The notes below the pieces were generated by a model that made no database searches, was not told the origin of the DNA, and saw only the letters and a program-made list of their open reading frames with translations. A DNA stretch of 64,000 bases from Zhengitettix transpicula (lineage: Eukaryota > Arthropoda > Insecta > Orthoptera > Tetrigidae). Shown here piece after piece: positions 1-12,030 of this stretch; within the stretch, counting starts at the first letter, position 1, and the number at the start of each line of letters is the position of its first letter. Position numbers and translations under genes: made by a program. The DNA is taken from assembly GCA_037074705.1 (NCBI GenBank), contig CM073590.1, positions 206,504,746 to 206,568,745 on the forward strand, written 5' to 3'.

Positions 1-470
1 TTCACGAAACAGGGCAACGAGGAATCTACAAACTCCAGGCCGTACATGAATAATAATAATAATAATAATATAAAAAAAGAGACCACAAAAAACCATCAGA
101 CTAAGCAAGTTATGAAATAAATCGTTATTATTAGCAACAAATTGAACACTTTTGCGGTTCTTTTTTAAAAAAATAATTTTTATGGGAACGATCAAGAAAC
201 TATTGTACTGAGTAAAACGCGCCTTTTAGTAGAATATTTTTACTTTTAATACCAAAACTCTTGTAGTTATTATTGTTCTTTACATCTGCAGAAAGACTGT
301 TGTATAAAACTATCCCAGAATGGTGAATACTTCTCTGGTAGAGAGCAAGGCGATGCTTGTCCGATCTTAGTCCTGAGCGATTCCTAGTCTCGTAATCATG
401 AGACTCGCCATTCCTTTGAAAAATATCATATTCCGCTTAACAAACTTGAAAAGTTCGTGAATAAATACGC
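1..470 (-). mobile_element. LINE 3' fragment (ORF2 C-terminus and 3' UTR), cut by window edge
   Basis: This segment is a diverged copy of the sequence at about 32725-33170; long blocks align in the same order (for example AACTCCAGGCCGT, GAGTAAAACGCGCCTTT, GAATACTTCTCTGGTAGAG). On the minus strand it encodes fragments of the last residues of a non-LTR reverse transcriptase ORF, including the LYNSL block and the KGAFYSVQ block just before the stop, which are typical of the extreme C-terminus of Jockey/CR1-like ORF2 proteins. The reading frame is broken. An (AAT)n run lies at about 48-71. The left side continues outside the window. The LINE clade cannot be assigned from this much sequence. Confidence 0.6.
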
Positions 471-689
471 TGGGAAGAGTTTAAATTCGCAGACTTTTGA
501 AAAACCGTTTACAACTTGATTTATTTTCTGTATTAGAAAGTATTCTGATGGCACGCTTACGCAACTTGAATATTTCAATGCTCCTGGAGCAATTGCGCAA
601 ATTTTCAATGCCATAACACATTCCTCCTCCAAAGTATCCACGTATGGACGACGTTCCTCGGACTCACTTGGATTTTGGTTTCTGTTTTA

Positions 690-878
690 GTGGTGATTCG
701 TAAGGCGCGCGTGAGTGGTCTGGTGTTTTGTTTCCCAGGGGCGGCGCAGGCGCAGGCAGCGCGACGCCCACGCAAAGTCGTGGCGGCGGACGCGCCGTCA
801 GTCGCCGTCGGCAGTGAGCGCCGCGCTGCGAGACTTGGACATGTGCTCCCTCTGAGGACGACCCGCGATCGAGACAAG
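690..878 (+). other. CpG-rich block ending in a strong splice donor; candidate 5' non-coding exon
   Basis: This stretch is strikingly GC- and CpG-rich (GGCGGCGCAGGCGCAGGCAG, CGGCGGACGCGCC) against the AT-rich surroundings. It ends in GAGACAAG|GTAAGC with the GT at 879-880, a near-consensus donor. No reading frame in it is recognisable, so it is read as 5' UTR or promoter-proximal exon. By orientation it could be the first exon of the octopamine receptor gene whose coding exon lies at 37218, which would imply a first intron of about 35.6 kb. It could equally belong to another transcript. The 5' boundary is arbitrary, because no TATA box or initiator was decisive. Confidence 0.4.
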
Positions 879-3628
879 GTAAGCCGACACATCAGCCTCA
901 TGAACACTCGCCTGCTGCGGTCTGTTCGTTGATCTGATTTCCAGACGGTCACTTTTCCCACCCGCTAATACAAAGTAGGCGACTTGCACCTCTGACAGAA
1001 AAAACCTCAAACATCCTGCGGGATTTTTAATGTAATTACCACGAAAGAAACCGTCCAATCTGTTTGTAAAGTTTCCATAAGAAATCGAAGGACTTTCCTC
1101 TTTCTCTAATCACATAGGAGTAATACTGGTGGTCTGTATTTTCCCGGATAACAATCAGGACTCATACTCAACATGCTAAGTTGCATCATAAGGCTTTCGA
1201 GAGAATTGTATCTTTTTTTCTTTTTTCCATTGTCAATGCAATAGTATTTTTTGTCGACTACATTATTTTAAAGATCCCAAAGTATTGACGCTAACATAAT
1301 GAGTCATAAACCTTTTATGTAGAGAACCCGTTTATCAACATAATTTCTCGTATTCATTTTTATTATGGTACGGAATTTATCCTTCAACCATACAGCATTT
1401 CAAAATGATATTATTTAGAATATCTAAGTGTTGTATATTGAAAAGATTATATCTTAAACCTACACTGAAATTCCCTTTCTAAACCCTAAAATTTCCTTTT
1501 TTCTTCAGACCGTCGACATGTTGTGTCTTATTCCTTTCCTAGTTCCTATTAATATCTTTTTAATTTCTTTTAATTTCATATTGTCATATAACAAGGAGCT
1601 TTCTCTGATAATGTGACTATTACATTATTTGACGTGCAAATTAAATATTTAAAGTAAGTGTTAGGACGATAAACTTTGTCATTAATTTTATGTTTAGATG
1701 CTGAATGTTCATAATGTTAACTGTATTCATACAAGTTAAATAAGTTATGAATCATTGGTTTCGAGCGCTTGTGTTCATGATACACGTGAGAAACAGTTTC
1801 AGTCTCGATCTCGTCGTCTTCTAAGTAACCATTATTAGAACCGTCAAGAAATCACAAGAAACTCGCTAGGATTTTTTGTGTGTGTGTTTTACAAAGTCGC
1901 CGTCCCAAAAACCCTCTGATAGCGGAATCGAATCTCGTCTGGGTCGATGATTAATTCACCCGGGAGAAATCGTGGACAACTGTCACGCGAACAGGATGCT
2001 CCTTTGAAGTTCCTGGGGGCGATAGAAGCCTCTCAACTCGTAAGAAAAACTGTAGTTTGCATTCGTCTCAACTACTTGGCAAGCAATGTTTCCGGCCAGA
2101 GGAGACATTCCTCTAACTTTACAGAACGGCCTCGAAGCAAGCTCAATCACAAGAAATTAGTAGATTCTAATCATCATATCTTGAAAGGCGTAGGATACAA
2201 ACAAAAAGTAGTGGTGAATAAATATTAACTATATTAAATTCGGATTATTCTTAAGACTTGTTGATAGTGATTGTGAAGAATTTGGTGTTTTTTTACCTGC
2301 TGGAATCTGAAGAATCGTGATGAAAAATTCTTTCTTAACATATAAAATATGCATTCGGGCTTGATGACGCATTTTCGTACTTTTCAATCAGAGTTACTTT
2401 TAGAAATGAGCAACCTCTACGATCACTCATCGTGAACCACTCCTACGAAGATGGTGACGCAACTTTAGGACTCTAACCAAATTGTCCAGACGTGAAAGTT
2501 AGACAAGCATGCGATATAATATTTTGGAAATACCGAATTGGGGTTTAACTTACGATTACGGAGCAAGGTTTGTTTCCCTGATTTACAACAACGAATTAAC
2601 AGTCAAACTAATTAATAATTTACTGGTACTGAATTATTCGCCATCAATCATATTTCTTCCGCTGTTTCTCAGAACGTCTTGAGGTACGTCACGACTGCAG
2701 CGAGCTGTAGTCTCGCGATATTGTTACGAATAATAGAGAATAAATATCAATACAAACTTAAAATATTTAATTTAACGTCTGTTTTTGAATTAAGAAAGGT
2801 ATAGGAACGTCGTTATAATATAAATAAAAAATAAAAAGTGCCTGTATAAGAACATCAATTGTTTTATTAATACATATTTAAAGAAAAAGCATTTTTCAGA
2901 TACTACGACTTTCATTTCGTATTTCGACCCAAATGAAACCTTTATTACGGCCAGGACGTGCACACTTCAGTTTCGTATCGTCAGTACAAGTACAATTAAC
3001 CCAGAATTTCTGTTGACCAATTGCCATATACTCTAAATTTTATTTAATAAGCTGTCGCTTAGAGTTAATTAAACGCGGCGAAGAAGTAAATCAGACTTGA
3101 AGGAGGGAGAAATTCCATTATTCGTGTTTGACGTAAACCACAATTTTTTTAAAAAATGTTTCTATTTTATATAAATGTGTTTATTGTGACTGAGACGTGA
3201 ATTAAATATATCCCGATCTGACGCACAACGGAAGCCGATATTAACTATGTGGTATTTGACGTTTATGAGTCACTAAAATTATACCTGCGGATTTTTATGG
3301 CCCAGCATTCTTTCATTATTTGTCATGCAATTAGGTATCATTTTATGTAACATTTTAAAATTTCAGGTCACACCTAGAAGTAAAATCTTTAACATAAAAC
3401 GATTTGGGGGGATAGTCGCCGTTTGTATGTTACTGTATTCAAGTCAGAAAATATTACTAGCTTCCACGTTGTTTAAATATGGGAAATACTGATACGGAGG
3501 TAATCACGTCAATTTTTGAGGCAAAATTTTATAAACAGTTAAATTCAGACTTAAATTATTTACCATTTTAAACGTAAACTGTGATTGAGGCAGTTTTGTG
3601 GGATTGGTAATGCAATGAACACTTTAAT
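879..3628. other. AT-rich non-coding DNA, no gene seen
   Basis: AT-rich sequence follows the donor at 878. There is a short GT run at about 1876-1888. An unrecognised 93-codon open frame at 1947-2228 has no family resemblance that I can see and is not flanked by convincing splice sites. No RNA gene or complete mobile element was found. Confidence 0.5.
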
Positions 3629-3983
3629 CTGCGAAAGTAAATTTATATTATAAATGCTAAAACTCTTTAATCACAGTCATATATAAAATTTATTTTAATG
3701 TAATTCACATTTTCAGAATTTAAAATTGTACGTCAGAAGCTTTCGGTTACTTTAACCATTTTCATCTGATAATTTAATTAAAATAGACATGGTTCAATAT
3801 GACAATCCTATTGTAAACAATTAATTAAATTATCAGATGAATATGGTTAAAGTAACCGAAAGCTTTTGACGAGGAATTTTAAATTCTGTAATAAAATAAT
3901 GTAAATTTCATTTTAAAATTTTTTATATGTGACTGTTATTTTAAGGGTTTTATCATATATAATATAAAAAGTAAAATACAGTC
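3629..3983. mobile_element. Foldback element, family F3 (long inverted repeat)
   Basis: Two arms of about 150 bp (3629-3781 and 3821-3983) are imperfect reverse complements around a spacer of about 40 bp. The inner arm ends TCTGATAATTTAATTAA / TTAATTAAATTATCAGA are perfect. The arms also share AGCTTTCGGTTACTTTAACC in inverted form. No transposase is present, so this is a non-autonomous MITE or foldback element. Each arm, read from inside outward, contains CAGATGA, then a GGTTA-AAG-TAACC hairpin, then GAAA. Confidence 0.75.
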
Positions 3984-5660
3984 TTTTATAGGTTTATAAG
4001 AGTAGTAAATTTATTTTAAAAAGAAATATTTCGTAAATAGTTGCTATGTTCCACTAGAATGTTTTTTTCGCTGTTTTTTCTAGAAAGTGCAGTTTCCAGA
4101 GCTTTTGCCCGTCAGCAAGTTTGTCGTTATTGGGTCCCGCACGAAAGCTGCCCAAAAGCTTCAACCACAGACCCAGAGGAAATCACTAACTTGGATTCTC
4201 CTAATCCCGCTTTTACCTCGCTGCATTTGAAACATTTCATTCCTCCGTTCATAATTGTATTTCGGGAATTTTGAATCGTTACATTTATAAGCCGTTTATA
4301 AAATAAATCCTCCCCAAAAAAAGTTATTTCACACTGAATTATACGGCGTAATTACTGGAACATATTTATTGTTTTGAGGTATGCTTAATTCTCGGATTTT
4401 ATACTCGGGTGACTCACAGTAATTAATTAGGTTTCTCCCAATTGAAATTGACTTTTTAAGAACTCAGAAAAGATACCTCGAGCATACTTTTACATAACTT
4501 CCGTATAATTTTATAGTACAACTGAGATAAAAAAAATTATCTTCAATATAATCAATTCTCCTTTTAAAGCATCTAAAGGAATTGAATTCCTAATTTTTCC
4601 GTAATAAAAACCTTAGAGTACAATAAAATTCTAATTTCAGTTGAAATATATGAATCACGGTACAAATGGAAGTGGAATATTGTAATATTAAACACCTAAG
4701 GCATATTCATATTCCAAACCTGTATTTATTATAATAGTATTCGTTAAACCAAAAATAAACTGAGCGCAGATTGAAATATCTTAGACTCGAAATGAGAACT
4801 TAACAATGCTATAAATTGCGCGTAACAAGTGGAATATTAGCTTCTGAGTTCAATATCTTTCTGAGGTTTATATTTAAAAAGTTTCTCAGAAAAAAAATTA
4901 CTTTTTATCAAATATGAAACAATTAATCTGTATTCCAACTACACCCAAGCTGGGTTAGTTACGTTAATCAGTAACTAGTAAGCCTATACATTCCCCTATA
5001 AAGATGATTACACCAAGGAACCCACTTGATTTAATATTAAATGTTCAATTTTATTGAACGCAACCAGCCAGTTGTAATTATAATTTATTGAATACTTTGA
5101 AACGTTAAACGTTGAGTTTATTTAATTTACATTACAAGAATGAAGAGTCTTTGAAATTTAGAGCTCGCGTGCTTTACAGAGAGTCGAAATTAATCGTTCG
5201 CGGAATCTGTGGTACGAAATCTCTCTGATATTTGTCAGAGCAACACAAGCGCCCTCTATGAAAGTACACTTGTTTACATTCAACGAAATTGCAAGTCCAG
5301 TATAAATATATATTTCTGTTTGATATTATAATGCTTCGAAAATATTGACTGCGTAACGATAAATAAATAAACAACATTCCAAAAGACGCAAACATTTCTG
5401 GGTTATGGACGTGTAATTGTTTCCTCATCCGAAAGTACGGCGAACTTAAACTGTCAAAAATATTTCAAACTTTCTAGTGAGATTATGAACAGAGAAACTT
5501 ATTGGCGCAACAAAATTCTTAATAAAATGTTACAGTGAAGTCAGTAACGTGTGACGGTAAATATGAATTATCGGTAATCTTAAACAACAAAACATAGATA
5601 ATATCGGTTGTTTTAATGATTATTCTATTAAAATGAAAAAAAATACGTCTTATTGAAAAT
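3984..5660. other. AT-rich non-coding DNA, nothing recognised
   Basis: An open frame of 77 codons starting near 4041 and one of 84 codons on the minus strand at 5174-5428 show no recognisable protein family. No repeat with defined ends was found. Confidence 0.45.
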
Positions 5661-5862
5661 AATTAATAAGAAAGACAGCCAATTCAGACAAAAAAGTGAT
5701 AATATAAATACCACACAACGATTCTGGGGTCCTTGTACGTTTCCTCAGGTGCGAAGAAGAGCCTAGAGTGACACAACTGCACTCGTCATTTGACCCCAGA
5801 ATTGTTGAGTGGTATTTATATTATCAAGTTTTTGTCTGAATTGGCTATCTTTCTCATTAATT
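5661..5862. mobile_element. Foldback element, family F1, copy a
   Basis: The two arms (5661-5731 and 5792-5862) are near-perfect reverse complements, from AATTAATAAG inward to CTGGGGTC, around a loop of about 60 bp. The arms include the family signature CAGACAAAA, GTGATAATATAAATACCAC and CAACGNTTCTGG. There is no coding capacity. Other copies lie at 5992, 19434 and 46187. Confidence 0.8.
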
Positions 5863-5991
5863 GATCGTTGTAATACTCGTTAATTTGAATTTTTTCGTTA
5901 ACTTACAAAACAATAAAAAAAATTGAAAATATAGAATAAAATGATTACGTAAGAGTGTAGTAATCTGATTAATAAATAACAGAAGAAAAGG

Positions 5992-6171
5992 GCTAAATTA
6001 AATACCACACAACGTTTCTGAAATCCTTGTTGCTTTTGTCATCTGATTAAAAATACGCAACAGTCATTTTATTTGTATTTTTTTGTCGTTCTTACGGCTC
6101 TTGCTATTTTTGAATCATCTGATGAAAGCAACAAGGATTGCAAAAACGTCGTGTGGTAATTATTTTAGCAC
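5992..6171. mobile_element. Foldback element, family F1, copy b
   Basis: The arms (about 5992-6053 and 6105-6171) are inverted copies of each other. They share the F1 core TACCACACAACGTTT, CCTTGTTGCTTT and CATCTGAT. The copy is shorter than copy a and lacks the outer CAGACAAAA part of the arms. It lies only 130 bp from copy a. The right arm, plus strand, holds CTGATGA at 6119-6125 followed 17 nt later by AAAAC, where other copies have GAAAC. Confidence 0.7.
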
Positions 6172-7352
6172 TTTTTTGACTGTTATTTTAATATTTAGTT
6201 ATAAAAAAAATTGCTGCAGTATGCTCGTGTTACGTTTCTTTGAAACTAAGACATCTTCGGGAAGCTAAAATGTCGACTGCATTCGTGTTGGACATCGAAT
6301 GTGTGCAATTACACCATTGAAGCTATGTTACTTTGCCTTTTTTACAACATTTTTGTCAGTATAAACCGTTCTGTTGGGTTCGAGCAATACGCCCGGTAAT
6401 ATATAATAATGTTGAGGATGGTGAGGACGCAGAGTGCGAACGCAACTTGGTGACGTTGGGAGGCCTCTATCAGACCGGGGTCATGTACGCGATTGATATA
6501 ATGCTTTTATATTTCACCTTCCTTAACGAATTTTGTTATTGAATATTTTGAATATTTATGAAGCCCTTGTACTTCAGCTCCGTGGTGCGTGTAATAGCAA
6601 TTATCGACACAAATTCTTGATCTCAATAAAAAGTGTCATTAGCCTTCATAGTAATCTACGGAAAAATAACCAGCTTTACATCCCTTATTTTACTGTTAAT
6701 ATACATGTTTTTAACATGACTTTATGGGCTTGTACCGCGCCTCGTTGAAAATGAGACGTCATCGGATAGTCTTCACTATTCATATTCTGCGATTAATAAT
6801 AGAGAAGGTTATTACAGTCATTTGAGGGTCATATAATATAAATTTTAACGACTTAATATTATTTTTAATAATAATAATAATACCATGTTCCGTAGATCCT
6901 TCATAGAAGCGAAGATTAAAGAATATGGAAAGTGTCGGCGTGTACAATTTTTGATTATTTTAGTTTCATGCAACTCCTACATTTCACATAACCGCTTATT
7001 TATGTTATTAGCTGTACATATAATATATTTACAATATTTTGATTTTTAACTAATAATATACAACAACATAAACTTAGACGAATATTTCATACTGGTTATT
7101 TATAGTCAAATAATATTAGCAATGCATGATGATAAATAATTATTGTTGACTAATTATATTATCACTTATGTCTACATCTCAGATTCTTAATTCAGACTCT
7201 TCTATAAATTATTGTTCCGATAGAAGTAATGACTAATTATAAATTAAGTTATCTCAGCTTTAGTTATTAGATAACAGTTTGATTTTTTGTGGCAATTTGA
7301 AAAGGTTGAAATACCTAAATACTGGATACCATTCCGTGCAATTGAGAATGTA
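6172..7352. other. AT-rich non-coding DNA
   Basis: This segment contains an (AAT)n-like run at about 6865-6884 and a few open frames of 60-70 codons without recognisable similarity. It is bounded on the right by the TA duplication of the mariner element. Confidence 0.45.
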
Positions 7353-8632
7353 CCACTGTGAACAAAAAGTAAGGTGAATTTATTTATAAAATATAAATTC
7401 TTTATTTATTCTTCCAAATCAATTTCATCCCCTTCAAAGTAATCCCCGTCCGATAAAACGCACTTTTTCCGACGCTTTTTCCAGTTCTTGAAACAGTCGG
7501 AATAGTCTTTTTCCTGTATAGCCTTTAAGACCTTCTTCGATTCGGTTTTTATCTCGTGTCAAAACGGCGTTTCCGCATTGGCTTTTTGAGTTTGCTGAAT
7601 AGCCAGAAGTCGCACGGAGCCAAATCAGGCGAACGATATGAGTGGAGTTGTTGGCAAAAAAGTCGCGAAGAACCAATGCAGTATGACATGATGCATTATC
7701 GTGATGAAGGAACCAAGAGTTGTTCGCCCATAATTGCGGCCGTTCCAGACGAATAGCTTCACGCAAACGACGCATAACGCTCAAATAATACTATTTGTTG
7801 ACAGTTTGGCCGGGGGGAAGGAATTCATAGTGCACCACACCACGATAATCAAAGAAAACTGTCAACATGACCTTGATTTTCGATCGACTTTGCCGTGGTC
7901 TTTTCGGTCTTGCTCCACCTTTTCCACGATATTCGCTGGATTGATCGGTGGTTTCAGGGTCGTATGCGTAAATCCAAGTCTCGTCTCCAGTAATGATGCA
8001 TTTCAAGTGGTCCTCATAGTCAGACAGCAAAGTTTCACACACATCAACGCGACGCTTTTTTTCCAAAAAATTGAGCGATTTTGGCACGAATCGAGACTTG
8101 ACGCGTTTGGGACACAAAACATTGTTCAAAATGGTTTGGGCTGAGCCAAATGATATTCCAACACTATCAGCGAGATCTCAAATTGTCCATCAACGATTTT
8201 CAAGCACCAAATATTTGATTTTTTGGACGTGGCCCTCGTTGGTAGACGTTGATGGTCGTCCAGAGCGCGGTTCGTCTTCAACGCGTTCTCGGCCCTCTTT
8301 GAACTCGTTGTACCACTTATAAACTTTTTTTTGTGCCATCGTCTGATCACCAAAGGCCTTCCGCAACATTTTCAACGTGTCCGCACAAGAATATTCGTTC
8401 CGCAAACAAAATTTGATGCAAGTTCTTTGCTCCACAAAATCACCCATTGCAAAAATCGAAACATTCACTTTTGGTTGTTTACAAAAACACGTGTAACTCG
8501 GACATAATTAAACGTTATAACAAACAGACGCAAATATTATAGACGGACTGTCCTAGGAAAAAAAAATTACCTGCGTTCCTAATACCCGGGAGTTTTAAAT
8601 GACAATTTCACCTTACTTTTTGATCGCAGTGG
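7353..8632 (-). mobile_element. mariner DNA transposon, inactivated copy 1
   Basis: This is a 1280 bp element bounded by TA dinucleotides (7351-7352 and 8633-8634). Its inverted termini read CCACTGTGAACAAAAAGTAA at the left and the matching reverse complement of CCACTGCGATCAAAAAGTAA at the right. It is the same family as the element at 47625-48930, inserted in the opposite orientation. Mariner elements move by cut-and-paste into TA sites, which the flanks show. Length and structure are typical of full-length mariner, but the transposase gene is broken. Confidence 0.93.
7406..8447 (-). pseudogene. mariner transposase (DD34D type), frameshifted
   Basis: The start is the ATG at 8447-8445 (MGDFVEQR...); an in-frame upstream ATG exists but MGDF matches the second copy. 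The N-terminal helix-turn-helix region (KWYNEFKEGRERVEDEPRSG) and linker are readable. The frame then shifts near 8130-8190 and again near 7640, where the segment between the second and third catalytic aspartates is garbled. The first catalytic block (ITGDETWIYAYD) and second block (HHDNASCHTA) survive; the third (SPDLAPCD in the other copy) is disrupted. The C-terminus ends DYFEGDEIDLEE and then a stop at 7406. No functional protein is expected. Confidence 0.9.
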
Positions 8633-9635
8633 TATTTCAGTTTGGTATCTATTATGATCATTTCTTGAGTTTAAATCCTGAATATCAGCATTTTTAATCA
8701 CAAACATCAATATGTTGCTTGTAGCTGTATTTATGTTTAAGGTTAATATTAATTAATATGGTTTTATCTGCCAAATATCACAAATTTAGCAATTTACAAT
8801 ATTTTCCCGCGTTTTTATGCTAAAACGAAATAATTGGACCCAGTCATTTTTGTTACCGCATAACTTACACTCGAATCTGTCCATCATATTCAATAAAATG
8901 GTGACAATAACAGAATTCTACCTGATTAAATGGCGGTCGACACGCCGTTGAAGTACATAAAGAGTGGTCGGAACTGGGAATGTCAATTTCTGAAAGTTTG
9001 CGGATCCGAATTTCTCGAAGTTTGCGGATCCGGCGAATAAGACAAATTAAAGGGTTGTATTTAATACGCGCAGAAGGTGATACAATTCTTGATTTTTTTG
9101 TAATATTGACAGCTCTGTGAAACTAGTAATCTAATGTTAAATATGGTATCCCTGCAGAAATTTTAAAGGTAATCCAAAATTAATTGGAATATTGCAAATA
9201 TTGTTAGTAATATTTAAGTAAACCAAATGACTGAAAAAGAGATGTAAATTTACTGATAAATAAAAATGGCATAACTAGATATTAGGGGCATATTATTCTA
9301 ACGTTCGTCGTTCGGTAAATAATAAAATATCTAAACTTTAATATATCTGAAAATAATATAAACGGACAAAAGAGAAGTGTATACCGTATATAGGCAACCA
9401 CTTTTACAGTGTTTGACATCGCTGGACCTCGTTGAAAAAATTAGGTCGTGTTCTGGTTCCCTGCTGTCGTATTATATTAAGGTCTATTTGGTCCAATGTT
9501 TAATTTAAATAATATACTTATGAATAACCATTTCTACATCAACGTATCGCAATTATAAATATCAAATATTTCATTAGCCACAGTGACGTGAAATCATTTT
9601 GAACACATTATGTGTATGTAATACGAAGTTTTTTG
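8633..9635. other. AT-rich non-coding DNA with a small direct repeat
   Basis: The segment carries two copies of AAGTTTGCGGATCCG at 8994-9008 and 9018-9032, a 24 bp period. Otherwise nothing with defined ends or coding potential was seen. Confidence 0.5.
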
Positions 9636-10075
9636 AAGAGTGACGGCTACAGCACGAAGCAAACATGGTCACGTATCGCAGTGGCCAAGAAAGTAGCACT
9701 ACTGGCAACCAAATCGAATCTAGAATTGCAGAAGTACGTGGTAAAGTGCTGCGTCTGGAGAAGGGCTTTGTATGGATCAAAACATGGACATTAAGAAGAA
9801 ATACCTGGAGAGTTTTGAAATGTGGTGATGGAGAAAATTGAAAAAATAAGTGGATAAAAATGGTAAAAAAAAGATGATGTTATAAAAAGAGTAAATGAGA
9901 AGAGATCCATCTTGACTAAATTTTTAAAGAGAAAGTAAATCTGTATGTGACACATCCGAAGGAGAACTGTTTTATTATACGAAATCATTGAAGGACTCAA
10001 AGAGCAGTTCCTGGTCGGGGAAGATGAAGAGTGCAGCTAATAGAAGACTTTAATTCTGAAATTAGATATTTATTT
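9636..10075 (+). pseudogene. LINE reverse transcriptase C-terminal relic
   Basis: Read across frames, the plus strand carries the conserved C-terminal signature of endonuclease/reverse-transcriptase LINEs: a block like CCVWRRALYGS, then an ETWTL-like block, an FEMW-like block, then ISWIKMVKNEDV-like residues followed by a basic stretch and a GRxR block. Several frameshifts and stops break it. This is the region after the polymerase domain in RTE/Jockey-type elements. A simple (ATA)n tail at about 10119-10133 may be the 3' end. It is an old copy with no likely function. Confidence 0.65.
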
Positions 10076-10990
10076 ATGAAGGAAGAATGAAATATCCAGA
10101 TACAGTCCAGGAACAATTCATAATAATAATATACGAGTCCTCATCCTTCGATGAACGATATTTCAACTGATACATTTTTTAATCAATATTTCGTAATATG
10201 TAAGTTCAACATTTTTTTGAATCACTATTTATCACACGACACCCTCAATACAATACTCTAATTTAACTGTTGAAAAAAAATTAGTATCCGTTATATAATT
10301 CTTCAAAATTCAGTGCAGGTAACGTAAAGACAAGATCGAAACATTCTCACAACAAAAGTTTCTCGTGCCTTACAAAACGGAAATAAATTATTCTCTCCAA
10401 GCAAATGATTCCTTTCGCTACTGAAAACTAAATTAGTAAGAATTACCTGATAACGTGGATCAGATAATTCAAAGTTTCCAAGTCACGCCACATTCCGTGG
10501 TATATCGGTTGACGATAAATTAGTCTGGACGACGTATTGCGTTTCATTCCAGCAAATTTAGCTGTTTTTTGTTTCTCTTGAATCTATTTGCTGTAGTATT
10601 GCGATCGCACGGAAGTTCTCAAGAATTCTGCAAGTTTTTTTCTCCCATAAATGGAATTCGTTGGAGACAAACTTCCTTCTTGGTATTTTCAAAAGTTAAA
10701 TTCCACGTATGAAAGAATTATAGTAATGGATATTTCAATAGCGTGTTGTTGGAAATTTATTAATTCAAGGCAAATAATTGAATTAAATTTAAAAAACACT
10801 TCATAATGGTTTTATTTTATTTAATTCCCCCCTTTGAGGAGTGTTCCGGAATACTTGTTTTTAGAACAATATTAATAATAAACGATTTCAAATTAATAAC
10901 TCTTTTATTTGCGTAAATAATACTGGCAATCCCGTTGAACATTCTTCTACAGGTACATTATACCTGCTCTTTTTACAAAGAAATGAAATA
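10076..10990. other. AT-rich non-coding DNA
   Basis: No gene was recognised. The left part probably includes the 3' UTR of the LINE relic. Confidence 0.4.
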
Positions 10991-11190
10991 CATATCCCTT
11001 CCTATGCTAGTAAAGAGGATTTTCCACCGCGAGAATTATCCTCATATAACCTCTCACTCTCAAATAAAAAATAAACTGAATCCATATTCCCATTATCGGA
11101 AGTGCGTGGGACAAATACCAACAGCTCGACGTACCTGATGCAGATTTTCTAGGGTTTGCCCTGCATCACTTTTAGGCATTCGGTATTCCC
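10991..11190 (+). mobile_element. Poly(A) retroposon relics, rearranged
   Basis: Two pieces of the dispersed retroposon family are present in plus orientation but in the wrong order. 10996-11070 resembles the 3' end (ATCCCTTCCTATGCTAGTAA ... ATCCTCATATAACCT, then an A-rich tail), and 11088-11185 resembles the middle (CGGAAGTGCGTGGGACAA ... CCTGATGCAG ... CCCTGCATCACTTTTAGGC). An inversion of order or two separate insertions would explain this. Confidence 0.6.
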
Positions 11191-11502
11191 AATTACTTAA
11201 CTCAGTAATTAAAAATAATTGTTCTAAAGATAAGGGTATCCCAATAATCTAAGACTATTACGATAGTTGTCATTTCACGTAGCAAGAAAATGACGTGACA
11301 CGAGTTTCCTAAAATACAATCACAGAATCTCTCTTAAAACCTACAAGAAAATTAAAGTATGATCATTGCCGTGGATATACAATATCATCATAATACTGTT
11401 TGAGTAGAAAAAACGACTTAAAATGACGCAAATTCACTCAGTCATTTCTTCAGGCAGAAGAAAATACTAAGTAATAATTTTTCTACTACTTCTTTTAATA
11501 TT
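11191..11502. other. AT-rich spacer
   Basis: Nothing is recognised between the retroposon relic and the mariner relic. Confidence 0.4.
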
Positions 11503-11815
11503 AGATGGACCGGAAATTAATGTCGGTTTTTTTACATTAAATTAAAATAGAATTTTAACAATATTTTTAATCAATGATGTAATTAACCTCATAATCAACA
11601 ACCTTTAGCCATCTAATGTGAAAATTTTCAATGCCGCATCGATAAAAATCAATAGGTTTTTGAGAAAATATCTGGAGTTGACATTTTGGACATCATCTAA
11701 ATTTTCAATATTTTTTCCACTTATAAATAAATGTTGTAGCGGTCGGAATAAATGGAAATCCGATGGCACAATATCGGACGATATGCGGCCTCGGGGCATC
11801 AAAACTGACCTCAAA
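11503..11815 (-). pseudogene. Old mariner-like transposase relic, 3' part
   Basis: The minus strand reads SDIVPSDFHLFRPLQH, the third-aspartate block of mariner transposases (SPDxxPSDxHLF). It is followed by DDVQNV and, after a frameshift, by IRWLKVVDYEVNYIID and a stop, the usual C-terminal end. The left end (TTAGATGGACCGGAAATTAA) may be a decayed terminal repeat. The N-terminal half is missing. It belongs to a different and older family than the copies at 7353 and 47625. Confidence 0.7.
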
Positions 11816-11865
11816 AGCAGAGTGAGAAGGAGGCACTCCCGTCTCTACGAGAGCGTACAGCTTTC

Positions 11866-12030
11866 CCTACATCACTTTTACGTGAAATTCCGGGTAGGAC
11901 CCTTAAACTATAGCCCGGGGACACTTGTTAACCCTAGGCTACCTTTTTCTCCCTTTCAAATCCCTTCCTATACTATTAAATGGGAGTTTCCTCCAAGTGA
12001 ATTACCCTCATGTAATCTTCTAAAAAAAAG
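11866..12030 (+). mobile_element. Poly(A) retroposon, 5'-truncated
   Basis: Plus-orientation copy of the dispersed retroposon: CATCACTTTTACGTGAAATT, CCGGGTAGGACCCTTAAACT, GTTAACCCTAGGCTACC, CCCTTCCTATACTATTAAA, ATTACCCTCATGTAATC and then an A run ending at about 12030. It sits about 50 bp beyond the mariner relic. Confidence 0.75.

Noticed and set aside
605..1058. Several overlapping open frames of 85-118 codons around the CpG-rich block
   Set aside because: They result from locally high GC content lowering stop frequency. None resembles a protein family, and the strong donor suggests a non-coding exon instead.
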